Source: an uncultured Tenacibaculum sp.
GTDB lineage: Bacteria; Bacteroidota; Bacteroidia; Flavobacteriales; Flavobacteriaceae
Length of the DNA stretch: 64,000 nt
Assembly (NCBI GenBank): GCA_947497895.1
Contig: CANMIL010000002.1
Location: 186,001 to 250,000 of the forward strand
Reading direction: 5' to 3'
Under the pieces are notes generated by a model that was given only the letters and a program-made list of their open reading frames with translations, ran no database searches and was not told the origin of the DNA. A program made the position numbers and the translations under genes. This document shows positions 22,878 through 31,796 of the stretch, in pieces (the first letter of the stretch is position 1; every line of letters begins with the position of its first letter).

Positions 22878-23468
22878 ATGAAAAAACAATTATTTATAAT
22901 TCTATTAGCCATAAGCGTTATGGCTAAAGCTCAAAATAAAACGGATTCTAAAGAAACAGAAAGTCAAAAAAATATGACTGAATTTTCTAAAGCAAAACGA
23001 CATAGCCTTAGTTTAGATGTAGTCGCGGGACTTGTTTTCCCAGCCTTTAACCCAAGATATGAGTACGTACTAAATAAATACAGTGGTATAGGGGCAGATT
23101 TAAACATTAATTTTAATAATGAAAATGGGTCAGAAATCTTAGAGAAATTTTCGTTTTCGCCTTTTTATCGTCAGTACTTTTTTTCGAAAGAAGATTATGG
23201 TGCTAAAGGATTCTATGGTGAAGGTTTTTTAAAGTTTTATACATATGAAAATGACTTCAATTTCTGGTTTGGAAATTCTGCAAATACAAACGATGAAACT
23301 TATTTTGAAACAGCAATAGGTGTAGGCATTGGCTGGAAATGGGTGAGTGACTCTGGTTTCCTTATTGATATAAATAGCGGTTTAGGTCGTAACCTTGGTT
23401 TTGCAGATGATCCCAATGAGCGAGATTTTACCGGAAAATTTGGATTAAATTTTGGTTGGCAGTTTTAA
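22878..23468 (+). CDS. Hypothetical exported protein, probable outer-membrane beta-barrel
   Basis: Signal peptide; alternating aromatic strands, terminal FGLNFGWQF. Confidence 0.65.
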   Translation: MKKQLFIILLAISVMAKAQNKTDSKETESQKNMTEFSKAKRHSLSLDVVAGLVFPAFNPRYEYVLNKYSGIGADLNINFNNENGSEILEKFSFSPFYRQYFFSKEDYGAKGFYGEGFLKFYTYENDFNFWFGNSANTNDETYFETAIGVGIGWKWVSDSGFLIDINSGLGRNLGFADDPNERDFTGKFGLNFGWQF

Positions 23469-23621
23469 AGCTTAAGCTTGTATATGTAATATAATTGAGG
23501 ATTGACTGAAAATAGTATTTTTTTAGCTGATGGAAAAAGTTTAAACGAGTACAATTATTTGAATTACAATTACTAATCAGTAAATATTTCTTCTATAAAT
23601 TTAAATGGTTAGTAATGTTAG

Positions 23622-23655
23622 GAAGAGAACTTTTCTAGGTTCTCTTTTTTTATTT
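23622..23655 (+). terminator. Rho-independent terminator
   Basis: AGAGAAC-TTTTCTAG-GTTCTCT followed by T-run. Confidence 0.75.
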
Positions 23656-23698
23656 TTTGTAACTTTATAGGAGTTCTATGAATTAATAAAAGAAAAAA

Positions 23699-24448
23699 AT
23701 GCTACAAAAGAATGAAATTAAAAACGTCCTGTTTTTAGATATTGAAACAGTACCTCAAAATGAATTTTGGAATAATTTATCAATTGAAGGAAAAGAGCTT
23801 TTCGATTTAAAAACCAAATATCAAAGAAAAGATGAATATACTGTGGAAGAGTTTTATCAAAAAGCCGGAATATGGGCAGAGTTTGGTAAAATAGTTTGTA
23901 TTTCGGTAGGCTATTTTAAAAAGAAAAATGAAATAGAAACCTTTCGTGTGACTTCATTTTCTGGATTAGATGAGAGAAAAATATTACTAGATTTTAAAAG
24001 CCTTTTGGATAATCATTTTAACAAGAAACAACATTTGTTATGTGCTCATAACGGTAAAGAATTTGATTTTCCTTATATCGCTAGAAGAATGGTTATTCAT
24101 CAAATAGAGCTCCCGGAAAAACTTAATTTACTTGGCAAAAAAACATGGGAAGTACCACATTTAGATACGATGGACTTATGGAAGTTTGGTGACTATAAAC
24201 ATTATACTTCATTAAAACTACTTACACATGTTTTAGGAGTGCCTTCACCCAAAGAAGATATTGATGGAAGTGAAGTTGCTGATATTTTTTATAAGGAAAA
24301 AAACATACAAAGAATTGTGGATTACTGCGAGCGAGATACAGTTGCTGTAGCACAGGTGTTTTTGCGCTTGAATAATCAGCCAATTTTAAAAGAAGAGTTC
24401 ATAGTGAGCATAAAGAAAGAGGCCTTTCAGCCTCTTTACAATCAATAG
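23699..24448 (+). CDS. Predicted 3'-5' exonuclease (PolB/DnaQ-like)
   Basis: NVLFLDIETVPQ; LLCAHNGKEFDFPYIARRM; YCERDTVAVAQVFLRL. Confidence 0.88.
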   Translation: MLQKNEIKNVLFLDIETVPQNEFWNNLSIEGKELFDLKTKYQRKDEYTVEEFYQKAGIWAEFGKIVCISVGYFKKKNEIETFRVTSFSGLDERKILLDFKSLLDNHFNKKQHLLCAHNGKEFDFPYIARRMVIHQIELPEKLNLLGKKTWEVPHLDTMDLWKFGDYKHYTSLKLLTHVLGVPSPKEDIDGSEVADIFYKEKNIQRIVDYCERDTVAVAQVFLRLNNQPILKEEFIVSIKKEAFQPLYNQ

Positions 24449-24548
24449 AGCATAAATGTATTCCCTTAGTTATGCACAAAAAAATAATTCAATTGAACCA
24501 ATATTGTTTTTCGTAAAGAGAAAAAGCAACAGAAGGTTCTTATAAAAG

Positions 24549-24656
24549 TCCTGAAAATACAATCATACGAAGAGCCTCGAGGTTTTAGTGTAACTAACTA
24601 ATACTATGTGAAATCAAGAGTAAGCAAAAGCTTTCGTATGAAGTAATTTCAGGACA
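24549..24656. repeat. Imperfect long inverted repeat / structured intergenic element
   Basis: GTCCTGAAAATACAATCATACGAAG ... CTTTCGTATGAAGTAATTTCAGGAC with internal CCTCGAGG palindrome. Confidence 0.5.
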
Positions 24657-24666
24657 TAACTTGGAT

Positions 24667-25065
24667 TTAATTGTTAACAGGCACTACTTTTACTTCGTAT
24701 TCGTCGTCCCCATTAGCATCTTTACCTTTCCAAAATTTAAATACGTAATCTTCCTCTTGTCTTACTTGAATTGGAATATCAAGTTCTCTTTCTATGGCTT
24801 GATTAACGCAATTGGCATCTAAATCTTGTAAAGCTCTTACGGCAACAATTCTTGTTGTATCATCATATTGATAATACAGGTTGTAAAATGAATGACAATT
24901 GTCAGGTAAAGAGTATTTAATTTTAATGGTATCAATAGTATTGTATCTAAAACTATCGGGTGTGGTTGACTCGTCAATAGGTAACAGTTTAACAACTAAA
25001 TTATTTCCATCGAGTGAACATGAAAGAAAGCCTAGTGCTAAAACAAATAATAATATTTTTTTCAT
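24667..25065 (-). CDS. Hypothetical lipoprotein
   Basis: MKKILLFVLALGFLSCSLDG lipobox. Confidence 0.75.
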   Translation of the reverse strand: MKKILLFVLALGFLSCSLDGNNLVVKLLPIDESTTPDSFRYNTIDTIKIKYSLPDNCHSFYNLYYQYDDTTRIVAVRALQDLDANCVNQAIERELDIPIQVRQEEDYVFKFWKGKDANGDDEYEVKVVPVNN

Positions 25066-25077
25066 GAGTTTAGGTTT

Positions 25078-26406
25078 TTAAAATTGATAAATTAATCCAG
25101 AATAAACACCAATGGTATAAGGTCTAAAACCATTAGCATTTTTTGAAAATGTGTTCAATTGAACTTTAAACATTGGGTTAACTGCGATTTTTAATTTTTT
25201 ATTTATTGAGTATTGTAGGTCAATACCTAAGTTTCCACTGAAATTTATAGTGTTTAAATTATTAGCTTTTCCGAGTGATTGTGATTGCGCTTCAGAATTG
25301 AGAACCACTTCATTTTGATTCAGGAATAAAGAACTTACACCAGTAACAACTTGGGAAGTGAATTTCTTACTTTCTAAAAACGTATATTTTACTTCTACAG
25401 GAATTTCGATATAGCTATAGTTTTGTTGCAAAGATGCTTCTGTCGTTTCAACTCTTGAAGTAGAAAGAGAGTTTGCATCAAGAGCAGTATCAGAGGTACT
25501 TAATAAAAAAACAGGTTCTGAGCTATGCTCAACATTTTCTAAACTGGCGCCTCTTACGTTGTTCAGAACGGAAAGATTTGAGTTAGAATACCCTATTTTT
25601 TGAACTAATAACCCTGATTGGACAGTCCATTTATTACTTACTTCATAGGCAAGTTTTACACCATAAGAAAAAGTGTTTTCTCCATTTGTATTAGACGCAT
25701 TTAAGCTTTTGTCCAATGCTGAGGTGTTAGTAAAAGAGTTTGTGTGTGTTAAAGCGAAGGTTGGTGACACCGACCATTTATTGTCTTTATTTTCGGCAAC
25801 CAATACACTATCTCTTTTATGTAATTCCTTTAAGAAGTCTTTTTTCACCGATTTCTTAGTTGAAGTCGAATCGCTTTTAGAGGAAATTTTAATTGAATTG
25901 TTTTGCGACTCCTTTTCAAAAGAAATCTTTTCCATAGCATTTTTCTCTTCTGACAAAGCCCCTTCTTTAACCACGTTGTCTGAAGTTGAACTTTCACTAG
26001 CAATAAGATTTTTATTTTGAACTGAATTTGTAATTAATTTAGGATTCTTTTTTAGCTGCTTTTTTCTGGGGGAATTTGAGCTTTTTGCCACAACAATCGT
26101 TTCCTCTTGAATAGGTACAACTGGAATTATTTTCTTAGTAGGCACTGAATCTTTAGTTGGTGTATCAGGAGCGGTTACAATTATTTCATTAATAATAGGA
26201 TTATCAGCTTTTAAAAACGGATATAATAAGAACCCAATAATTACAATAGAGGCAACACCAGTATATATCCACCACATAGGTAAAACCCTGCGTTTTTTCT
26301 TTTGAAGCTTTGCTTCAATGGCATTCCAAACTTCAGGTTTAGGAGTAACCTCCAAACCTTCAAGTTTTTCCTGAAATAATCTATCTATATTTTCTTTACT
26401 GTCCAT
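25078..26406 (-). CDS. Single-pass membrane protein with anti-sigma-like N-terminus and beta-barrel-like C-terminus
   Basis: Cytoplasmic N-terminus, TM WIYTGVASIVIIGFLLYPFL, long Ser/Lys linker, outer-membrane-barrel-like C-terminus; abuts ECF sigma gene. Confidence 0.7.
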   Translation of the reverse strand: MDSKENIDRLFQEKLEGLEVTPKPEVWNAIEAKLQKKKRRVLPMWWIYTGVASIVIIGFLLYPFLKADNPIINEIIVTAPDTPTKDSVPTKKIIPVVPIQEETIVVAKSSNSPRKKQLKKNPKLITNSVQNKNLIASESSTSDNVVKEGALSEEKNAMEKISFEKESQNNSIKISSKSDSTSTKKSVKKDFLKELHKRDSVLVAENKDNKWSVSPTFALTHTNSFTNTSALDKSLNASNTNGENTFSYGVKLAYEVSNKWTVQSGLLVQKIGYSNSNLSVLNNVRGASLENVEHSSEPVFLLSTSDTALDANSLSTSRVETTEASLQQNYSYIEIPVEVKYTFLESKKFTSQVVTGVSSLFLNQNEVVLNSEAQSQSLGKANNLNTINFSGNLGIDLQYSINKKLKIAVNPMFKVQLNTFSKNANGFRPYTIGVYSGLIYQF

Positions 26407-26946
26407 TTACGCTTCTTTTTGTACTTTTTGATGAGCTTCTATTTTTTGCTTTAATAATAACCGAGCTCTTGATAAATTAGATTTTGATGTTCCTTCGGAA
26501 ATCTCCAGCATTTGGGCAATTTCCTTATGAGAAAACTTATCTAATACATACAGGTTAAAAACCAATCGATACCTATCAGGTAACTCTTGAATACATGCCA
26601 AAAGAAAATCTACACTTACTTCCGATTCATCGTAATACACATCTTCTACTTCCTCTATGGCTTCTTCCTTTACTAATTGTAGAGGCGATTTTTGTCGATA
26701 CTTTTGCAAGGCAGTATTAATCGTTATCCTTTTCATCCAGCCTTCAAACGACCCTTTATGATCGTACTGCTTGATTTTTTTGAAAATGGTAATGAAACTA
26801 TCTTGTAAAGTATCCTGGGCATCCTCATAATTTTTAGAATATTTAAGGCACAACGCAAATAGCTTAGTAGAGTACAGTTGATAAACCTCTGCTTGTGCCT
26901 TAATATTCTGTCGGCAACATTGTTGTATGATTGTCGTTAAGTTAAT
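26407..26946 (-). CDS. ECF RNA polymerase sigma factor (start extended beyond ORF track)
   Basis: Region 2 ALCLKYSKNYEDAQDTLQDSFITIFKKI and region 4 HKEIAQMLEISEGTSKSNLSRARLLLKQK; in-frame upstream LTTIIQQCCRQNIKAQAEVYQLYSTKLFAL matches ECF region 2.1; candidate ATT start near 26946. Confidence 0.82.
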   Translation of the reverse strand: MNLTTIIQQCCRQNIKAQAEVYQLYSTKLFALCLKYSKNYEDAQDTLQDSFITIFKKIKQYDHKGSFEGWMKRITINTALQKYRQKSPLQLVKEEAIEEVEDVYYDESEVSVDFLLACIQELPDRYRLVFNLYVLDKFSHKEIAQMLEISEGTSKSNLSRARLLLKQKIEAHQKVQKEA

Positions 26947-26968
26947 GAGTCTATTTTTTTTAAAAATA

Positions 26969-27370
26969 CTAATAATTCAACTGAGCGCTACCGTTACTGC
27001 AAACAATTCCTATTGGCGGAGCAGGGGTATCGCAGGTAGAAACAACATTCCATTTTTTATTGTACTTATCTTCTTCTGTTTTATGTTTTTCAATTAAGCT
27101 GAGAAACAATTCAACATTTATTTCGTTCGAATATGCTATATATCCATGAGGCCCACCGCATGCTTTACTTCCGTAGGAAACAAAGGACCAGTCATCAGGA
27201 TTTTTACAATCTAAATCTTTTACCATGTCATTCGCTTGGTCAAATATCTTTTTTACTTCTTGATAATGCTCCTCTTGATTGGCAGGATCAATAGTTTCCC
27301 TAAGATCATTATTGCTATTACATGATAATAAGATTATGAATAAAATAGGTAGTAGTTTGAGGTTTTTCAT
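26969..27370 (-). CDS. Hypothetical lipoprotein
   Basis: MKNLKLLPILFIILLSCNSNN lipobox. Confidence 0.75.
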   Translation of the reverse strand: MKNLKLLPILFIILLSCNSNNDLRETIDPANQEEHYQEVKKIFDQANDMVKDLDCKNPDDWSFVSYGSKACGGPHGYIAYSNEINVELFLSLIEKHKTEEDKYNKKWNVVSTCDTPAPPIGIVCSNGSAQLNY

Positions 27371-27402
27371 AATTAAAATTGGTTTTTCATTTAATAAATT
27401 GG

Positions 27403-27720
27403 TTAATTAGGTAAATCGTAAGATTCCTTTTTAGTTTTGGTTAAAATTCTAATTAGAGATTTGTCTTCTCCCGTAGCCATTTTTGATGAGTCTTTTGTAG
27501 AAATTAATAATTCATACTCATACCCATCTTCATAAACAAAACCACTAATATTGTCATAGCATGTTTGCCAAGAATCAAATTCGTTTTCTTTAAAGAGTAA
27601 CTCCTTTTGAGAGGCCTTTTTGGAAGCTATCATTATGAATTTTTGATTCTTCAAAGATTTAGAACTAGTAATATTCATCATTCGTAGTACAGTATCTATT
27701 TTTGATTGCAAGCTTTTCAT
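27403..27720 (-). CDS. Hypothetical protein
   Basis: 105-aa ORF collinear with downstream lipoprotein/ECF genes. Confidence 0.5.
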   Translation of the reverse strand: MKSLQSKIDTVLRMMNITSSKSLKNQKFIMIASKKASQKELLFKENEFDSWQTCYDNISGFVYEDGYEYELLISTKDSSKMATGEDKSLIRILTKTKKESYDLPN

Positions 27721-27837
27721 GTGATAATATTTTAGTGGAACGTTTAATTTTTGTTTAAAACATCATTAATGATTTTTATTACTAGATGCACAAAAAATGA
27801 AATGGTTGCGTAGAATACTCTTATTTTTGTAAAAATT

Positions 27838-28812
27838 ATGCAGAACAAGGTTTTTAACATACAATCCGAGGAAGATTTTAAAGAAGTTGCACTTGATGTT
27901 TTTAAGCATCAATTTGCAAACAATAGAGTATATAGATCATTTTGTGATTTACTTTATATACATCCGTCAGATGTTACAAGAATTGAAGAAATACCGTTTT
28001 TGCCGATTCAATTTTTTAAATCGAAAGAAGTGCTTTCTTCCAAAGATCCAATACAAGAAACGTTTTCAAGTTCAGGAACTACTGGAAGTACTACAAGCAA
28101 ACACTTTGTTACAGATTTGTCTTGGTATGAAAAAAGCTACTTATGTGGATTTGAACATTTTTATGGAGATATAAGTGATTATGTTGTTCTGGCTTTGTTG
28201 CCTAATTACCTTGAACGAAAAGGATCATCATTAATTTATATGGTAGATGATTTAATCAAACGTTCTGGTCATCCTGAAAGTGGATTTTACTTAAATAATC
28301 TATCTGAATTGGCTACAACCTTGATAGATCTCGAAGGAAAAGGAAAGAAAACATTGTTAATTGGAGTTTCATTTGCTCTGTTAGATTTAATAGAGGAATA
28401 TCAGTTTTCTTTGAAAAACACTATTGTTATGGAAACTGGAGGAATGAAAGGAAGAAGAAAAGAGTTAATTCGTGCAGAACTTCATGAGTTATTGAAAAAA
28501 GGATTTGGAGTCTCCGAAATTCATTCGGAATACGGTATGACAGAATTATTAAGTCAAGGGTATTCTAATGGAAACGGGATTTTTGATTGTCCCCCTTGGA
28601 TGAAATTATTAACTCGTGATACCGAAGATGCCTTAAGTATTTTGCCTAATGGAAAATCTGGTGGAATTAATGTTATTGATTTAGCCAATTACAATTCTTG
28701 TTCATTTATTGCTACTCAAGATCTCGGTAAAGTATATCATAATGGAAGCTTCGAAATTATTGGACGTTTCGATAATTCCGATATTAGAGGGTGTAATTTG
28801 ATGGTACTTTAG
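27838..28812 (+). CDS. LuxE-like acyl-protein synthetase / AMP-dependent acyltransferase
   Basis: EEIPFLPIQFFKSKEVLS...ETFSSSGTTGSTTSKH AMP-binding-type motif; ETGGMKGRRKELIRAELHELL. Confidence 0.85.
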   Translation: MQNKVFNIQSEEDFKEVALDVFKHQFANNRVYRSFCDLLYIHPSDVTRIEEIPFLPIQFFKSKEVLSSKDPIQETFSSSGTTGSTTSKHFVTDLSWYEKSYLCGFEHFYGDISDYVVLALLPNYLERKGSSLIYMVDDLIKRSGHPESGFYLNNLSELATTLIDLEGKGKKTLLIGVSFALLDLIEEYQFSLKNTIVMETGGMKGRRKELIRAELHELLKKGFGVSEIHSEYGMTELLSQGYSNGNGIFDCPPWMKLLTRDTEDALSILPNGKSGGINVIDLANYNSCSFIATQDLGKVYHNGSFEIIGRFDNSDIRGCNLMVL

Positions 28813-29005
28813 TATTTTCTTTTATAGTCTTTAAGTTGTTGATTTTAAATTTTCTATAATTTTTTTTAGGAATGTTTGGCTAATAATTTAGTATAGCGAG
28901 GTTGATGTTTTATCAATCAAGCAATTAAAAAAGGTGTAAAAAATAATACAGATTTAGTGTAAGTCTTTGTAAATGTATTCGACAACTTTCCAAAACTATA
29001 CCATT

Positions 29006-29455
29006 ATGAAACAACTTTGTACTTTAATATTGTTAACAATATCGACGGTTATTTTTGCCCAAAAAATAGATTATAATACCAAAAAAGGTTTTGTCGCTGA
29101 AGGATATGATTTAGTGTCTTATTTTGTAGATGATAAGCCAAGTAAAGGAAAGAGTAAATTTCAAACTGTTTATGATGGGGTGAAATTCAAATTTTCTTCG
29201 GAAAAGAATTTAGGATTGTTTAAAGAAAATCCAGAAAAATATATTCCACAATATGGAGGGTATTGTGCCTATGCGGTAGCCGCGAAAAAAACAAAAATGT
29301 ATATCGATGCTGAAGCATATGAAGTAAGAGATGGAAAATTATACTTGTTTTACAGTTCTTGGATATCTAATAAGTTGGAAGATTGGAAAAAAGGAGATAC
29401 TAAAAAGCTTCAAAAACAAGGAGATAATAATTGGGAAGAACTTAAATATAAATAG
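29006..29455 (+). CDS. Exported YHS-domain protein (copy 1)
   Basis: Signal peptide; GYDLVSYFVDDKPSKGKSKFQTVYDGVKFKFSSEKNLGLFKENPEKYIPQYGGYCAYAVA. Confidence 0.88.
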   Translation: MKQLCTLILLTISTVIFAQKIDYNTKKGFVAEGYDLVSYFVDDKPSKGKSKFQTVYDGVKFKFSSEKNLGLFKENPEKYIPQYGGYCAYAVAAKKTKMYIDAEAYEVRDGKLYLFYSSWISNKLEDWKKGDTKKLQKQGDNNWEELKYK

Positions 29456-29463
29456 TAATTGGA

Positions 29464-29904
29464 ATGAATAAATTAGTTATCATCTTTCTTTTTATATGTT
29501 CGTTAGGCTATAGTCAAAAAAGTTATAATTTAAAAAAAGGACTTGTAGCTAAAGGATATGATGTAGTGGCTTATTTTGATAATGAGGCGGTAAAAGGGAG
29601 TAAGAAGTATTCAACAACACATGACGGAGCAACATTTAGATTTTCTTCAAAAGAGAATCTAGAAGAGTTTAAACAATCACCTGAAAAATATGTGCCACAA
29701 TACGGAGGATACTGTGCATATGCCATTGGAAAAACAGGTGAGAAGGTTGATATTAATCCGAAAACATTTGAAATTAGAGATGAAAAACTATACTTGTTTT
29801 ATAACGCTTGGGGAACCAACACGCTCAATCTTTGGAACGAAGAAAGCCCTGAGAAATTAAGAGAACAAGCAGACAAAAACTGGAAGTCGATTAGTCAAAA
29901 ATAG
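29464..29904 (+). CDS. Exported YHS-domain protein (copy 2)
   Basis: Tandem paralog: GYDVVAYFDNEAVKGSKKYSTTHDGATFRFSSKENLEEFKQSPEKYVPQYGGYCAYAIG. Confidence 0.88.
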   Translation: MNKLVIIFLFICSLGYSQKSYNLKKGLVAKGYDVVAYFDNEAVKGSKKYSTTHDGATFRFSSKENLEEFKQSPEKYVPQYGGYCAYAIGKTGEKVDINPKTFEIRDEKLYLFYNAWGTNTLNLWNEESPEKLREQADKNWKSISQK

Positions 29905-29933
29905 TTGACTAATTTGAATCTAGGGGGACAACG

Positions 29934-29966
29934 AAAAAGAACTGAATTATATCAGTTCTTTTTTTA
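29934..29966 (+). terminator. Rho-independent terminator
   Basis: AAAGAACTGA-ATTATA-TCAGTTCTTTTTTT. Confidence 0.8.
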
Positions 29967-30106
29967 TTTCTGGATGTTTTTAATGAATTCAACTGTTTGA
30001 AATCAATAGAATTGAATCTGTTTTTTAATTTTATAATAAAGAAAATCAAGAAAGAAGCAAAAATTATTCTGTTTAGTTTATTTTTGTTTGAAACATCCTT
30101 TCCACT

Positions 30107-31753
30107 ATGAATAACTTTTCATTTTTTAACCGAGAAAACAGTAAAAAAGAATTACAATCAACGGAGTTTGACATTCTAATTATTGGAGGAGGAATCACAG
30201 GTGCAGGAATTGCCCTAGATGCTGCTTCTAGAGGAATGAAGGTTGCCCTTATTGAAAAAAATGATTTTGCCTCTGGAACAAGTAGTAAATCTACAAAGTT
30301 GATTCATGGAGGTTTACGTTACTTGAAACAATTCGATTTTTGGTTAGTAAAAGAGGTAGGAACGGAAAGAGCTATTGTCCATAAATTGGCCCCTCATTTA
30401 GTGATTCCAGAAAAAATGATTTTACCTTTAATCGAGGGGGGAACTTATGGTTCTTGGTTAACTTCTATTGGATTAAAGGTATATGATATTTTAGCTTCGG
30501 TTGAAGGAGATGATAAGAGAAAAATGCTTGATAAAGAAGAGGCTTTGGAAAAAGAACCATTGCTTCCGGAGGAGATTTTAAATGGAGCAGGATATTATGC
30601 CGAATACAGAACTGATGATGCTAGATTGACCATTGAAATTTTAAAAACAGCGAGTCAATACGATGCACAAATTATAAATTATGTTGAAGCTACAGAGTTT
30701 ATTTATGAAAACAAACGAGTAGTAGGAGCAAAAGTAACTGATGTTTTTTCTGGTGAAACATTAGATGTCAAAGCAAAGTATGTAGTAAATGCAGCAGGGC
30801 CTTGGGTGGATGAGTTACGCCAGATTAACAATTCAAAAATTGGTAAGCGTTTGCATTTAACAAAAGGAGTTCATTTGGTAGTTGCGCATGAAAAATTACC
30901 AGTTAAGCAATCTGTGTATTTTGATATTCCCGATGGACGTATGATGTTTGCCATTCCAAGAGGGAAAGTAACATATTTCGGAACTACGGATACGAATTAT
31001 CAAGAAGATAAAAACAATGTAGAAACATCGATTGTTGATGCTTTATACTTAATAGAAGCTGTGAATAATATGTTTCCAGAGATTACATTGACACTTGAAG
31101 ATATAGAATCTTCATGGGCGGGTTTACGACCATTAATTCATGAAGAAGGAAAATCGGCTTCAGAGCTTTCTAGGAAAGATGAGATTTTTGTGTCTGATAC
31201 GAAGCTTATTTCAATAGCAGGAGGAAAATTGACAGGATACCGTAAAATGGCAGAGCGTATTGTTGATTTGGTAACTAAGAAAATGAGACGAAGGTTTGAA
31301 ATAGAATTTGACCCAATTCAAACAGAAGAAATTGTTTTATCAGGCGGGCCATTTCAGAATTTTAAGTCTGTAAAGCTATACATTAAGCAAGTATTTAAGC
31401 GCATGAAGTCGGATGGATTTACTAAGCAAGATGCTGCTTATTTAGTTTATAATTATGGGAAACAAACCAGTACCATTTTAGATAAGTTTGACGAATTATC
31501 CGAAGAAAATAACGAGAAGAAACTATTAAAAGCGGAGGTTTGGTTTACTATTCATCATGAAATGACATGTACTCCTACGGACTTTTTTATGAGAAGGACA
31601 GGACGTTTATTCTTCGATAAACCAAGTGTTGATAGAAATAAAGAGTTCGTTTTAGAAGAATTTGCAAATTATTTTGGTTGGAAAGAAGAAGAGTCAGAGT
31701 CTCATAACCAGGAGTTAGAGGGTAAAATACAGTTGGCGGTTCGTTTTCAATAA
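30107..31753 (+). CDS. glpD: Glycerol-3-phosphate dehydrogenase
   Basis: DILIIGGGITGAGIALDAASRGMKVALIEKNDFASGTSSKSTKLIHGGLRYL. Confidence 0.96.
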   Translation: MNNFSFFNRENSKKELQSTEFDILIIGGGITGAGIALDAASRGMKVALIEKNDFASGTSSKSTKLIHGGLRYLKQFDFWLVKEVGTERAIVHKLAPHLVIPEKMILPLIEGGTYGSWLTSIGLKVYDILASVEGDDKRKMLDKEEALEKEPLLPEEILNGAGYYAEYRTDDARLTIEILKTASQYDAQIINYVEATEFIYENKRVVGAKVTDVFSGETLDVKAKYVVNAAGPWVDELRQINNSKIGKRLHLTKGVHLVVAHEKLPVKQSVYFDIPDGRMMFAIPRGKVTYFGTTDTNYQEDKNNVETSIVDALYLIEAVNNMFPEITLTLEDIESSWAGLRPLIHEEGKSASELSRKDEIFVSDTKLISIAGGKLTGYRKMAERIVDLVTKKMRRRFEIEFDPIQTEEIVLSGGPFQNFKSVKLYIKQVFKRMKSDGFTKQDAAYLVYNYGKQTSTILDKFDELSEENNEKKLLKAEVWFTIHHEMTCTPTDFFMRRTGRLFFDKPSVDRNKEFVLEEFANYFGWKEEESESHNQELEGKIQLAVRFQ

Positions 31754-31796
31754 GAATTGTACTTGCTGAATAGCCCTAAAATTTTTAGAATTGCAT

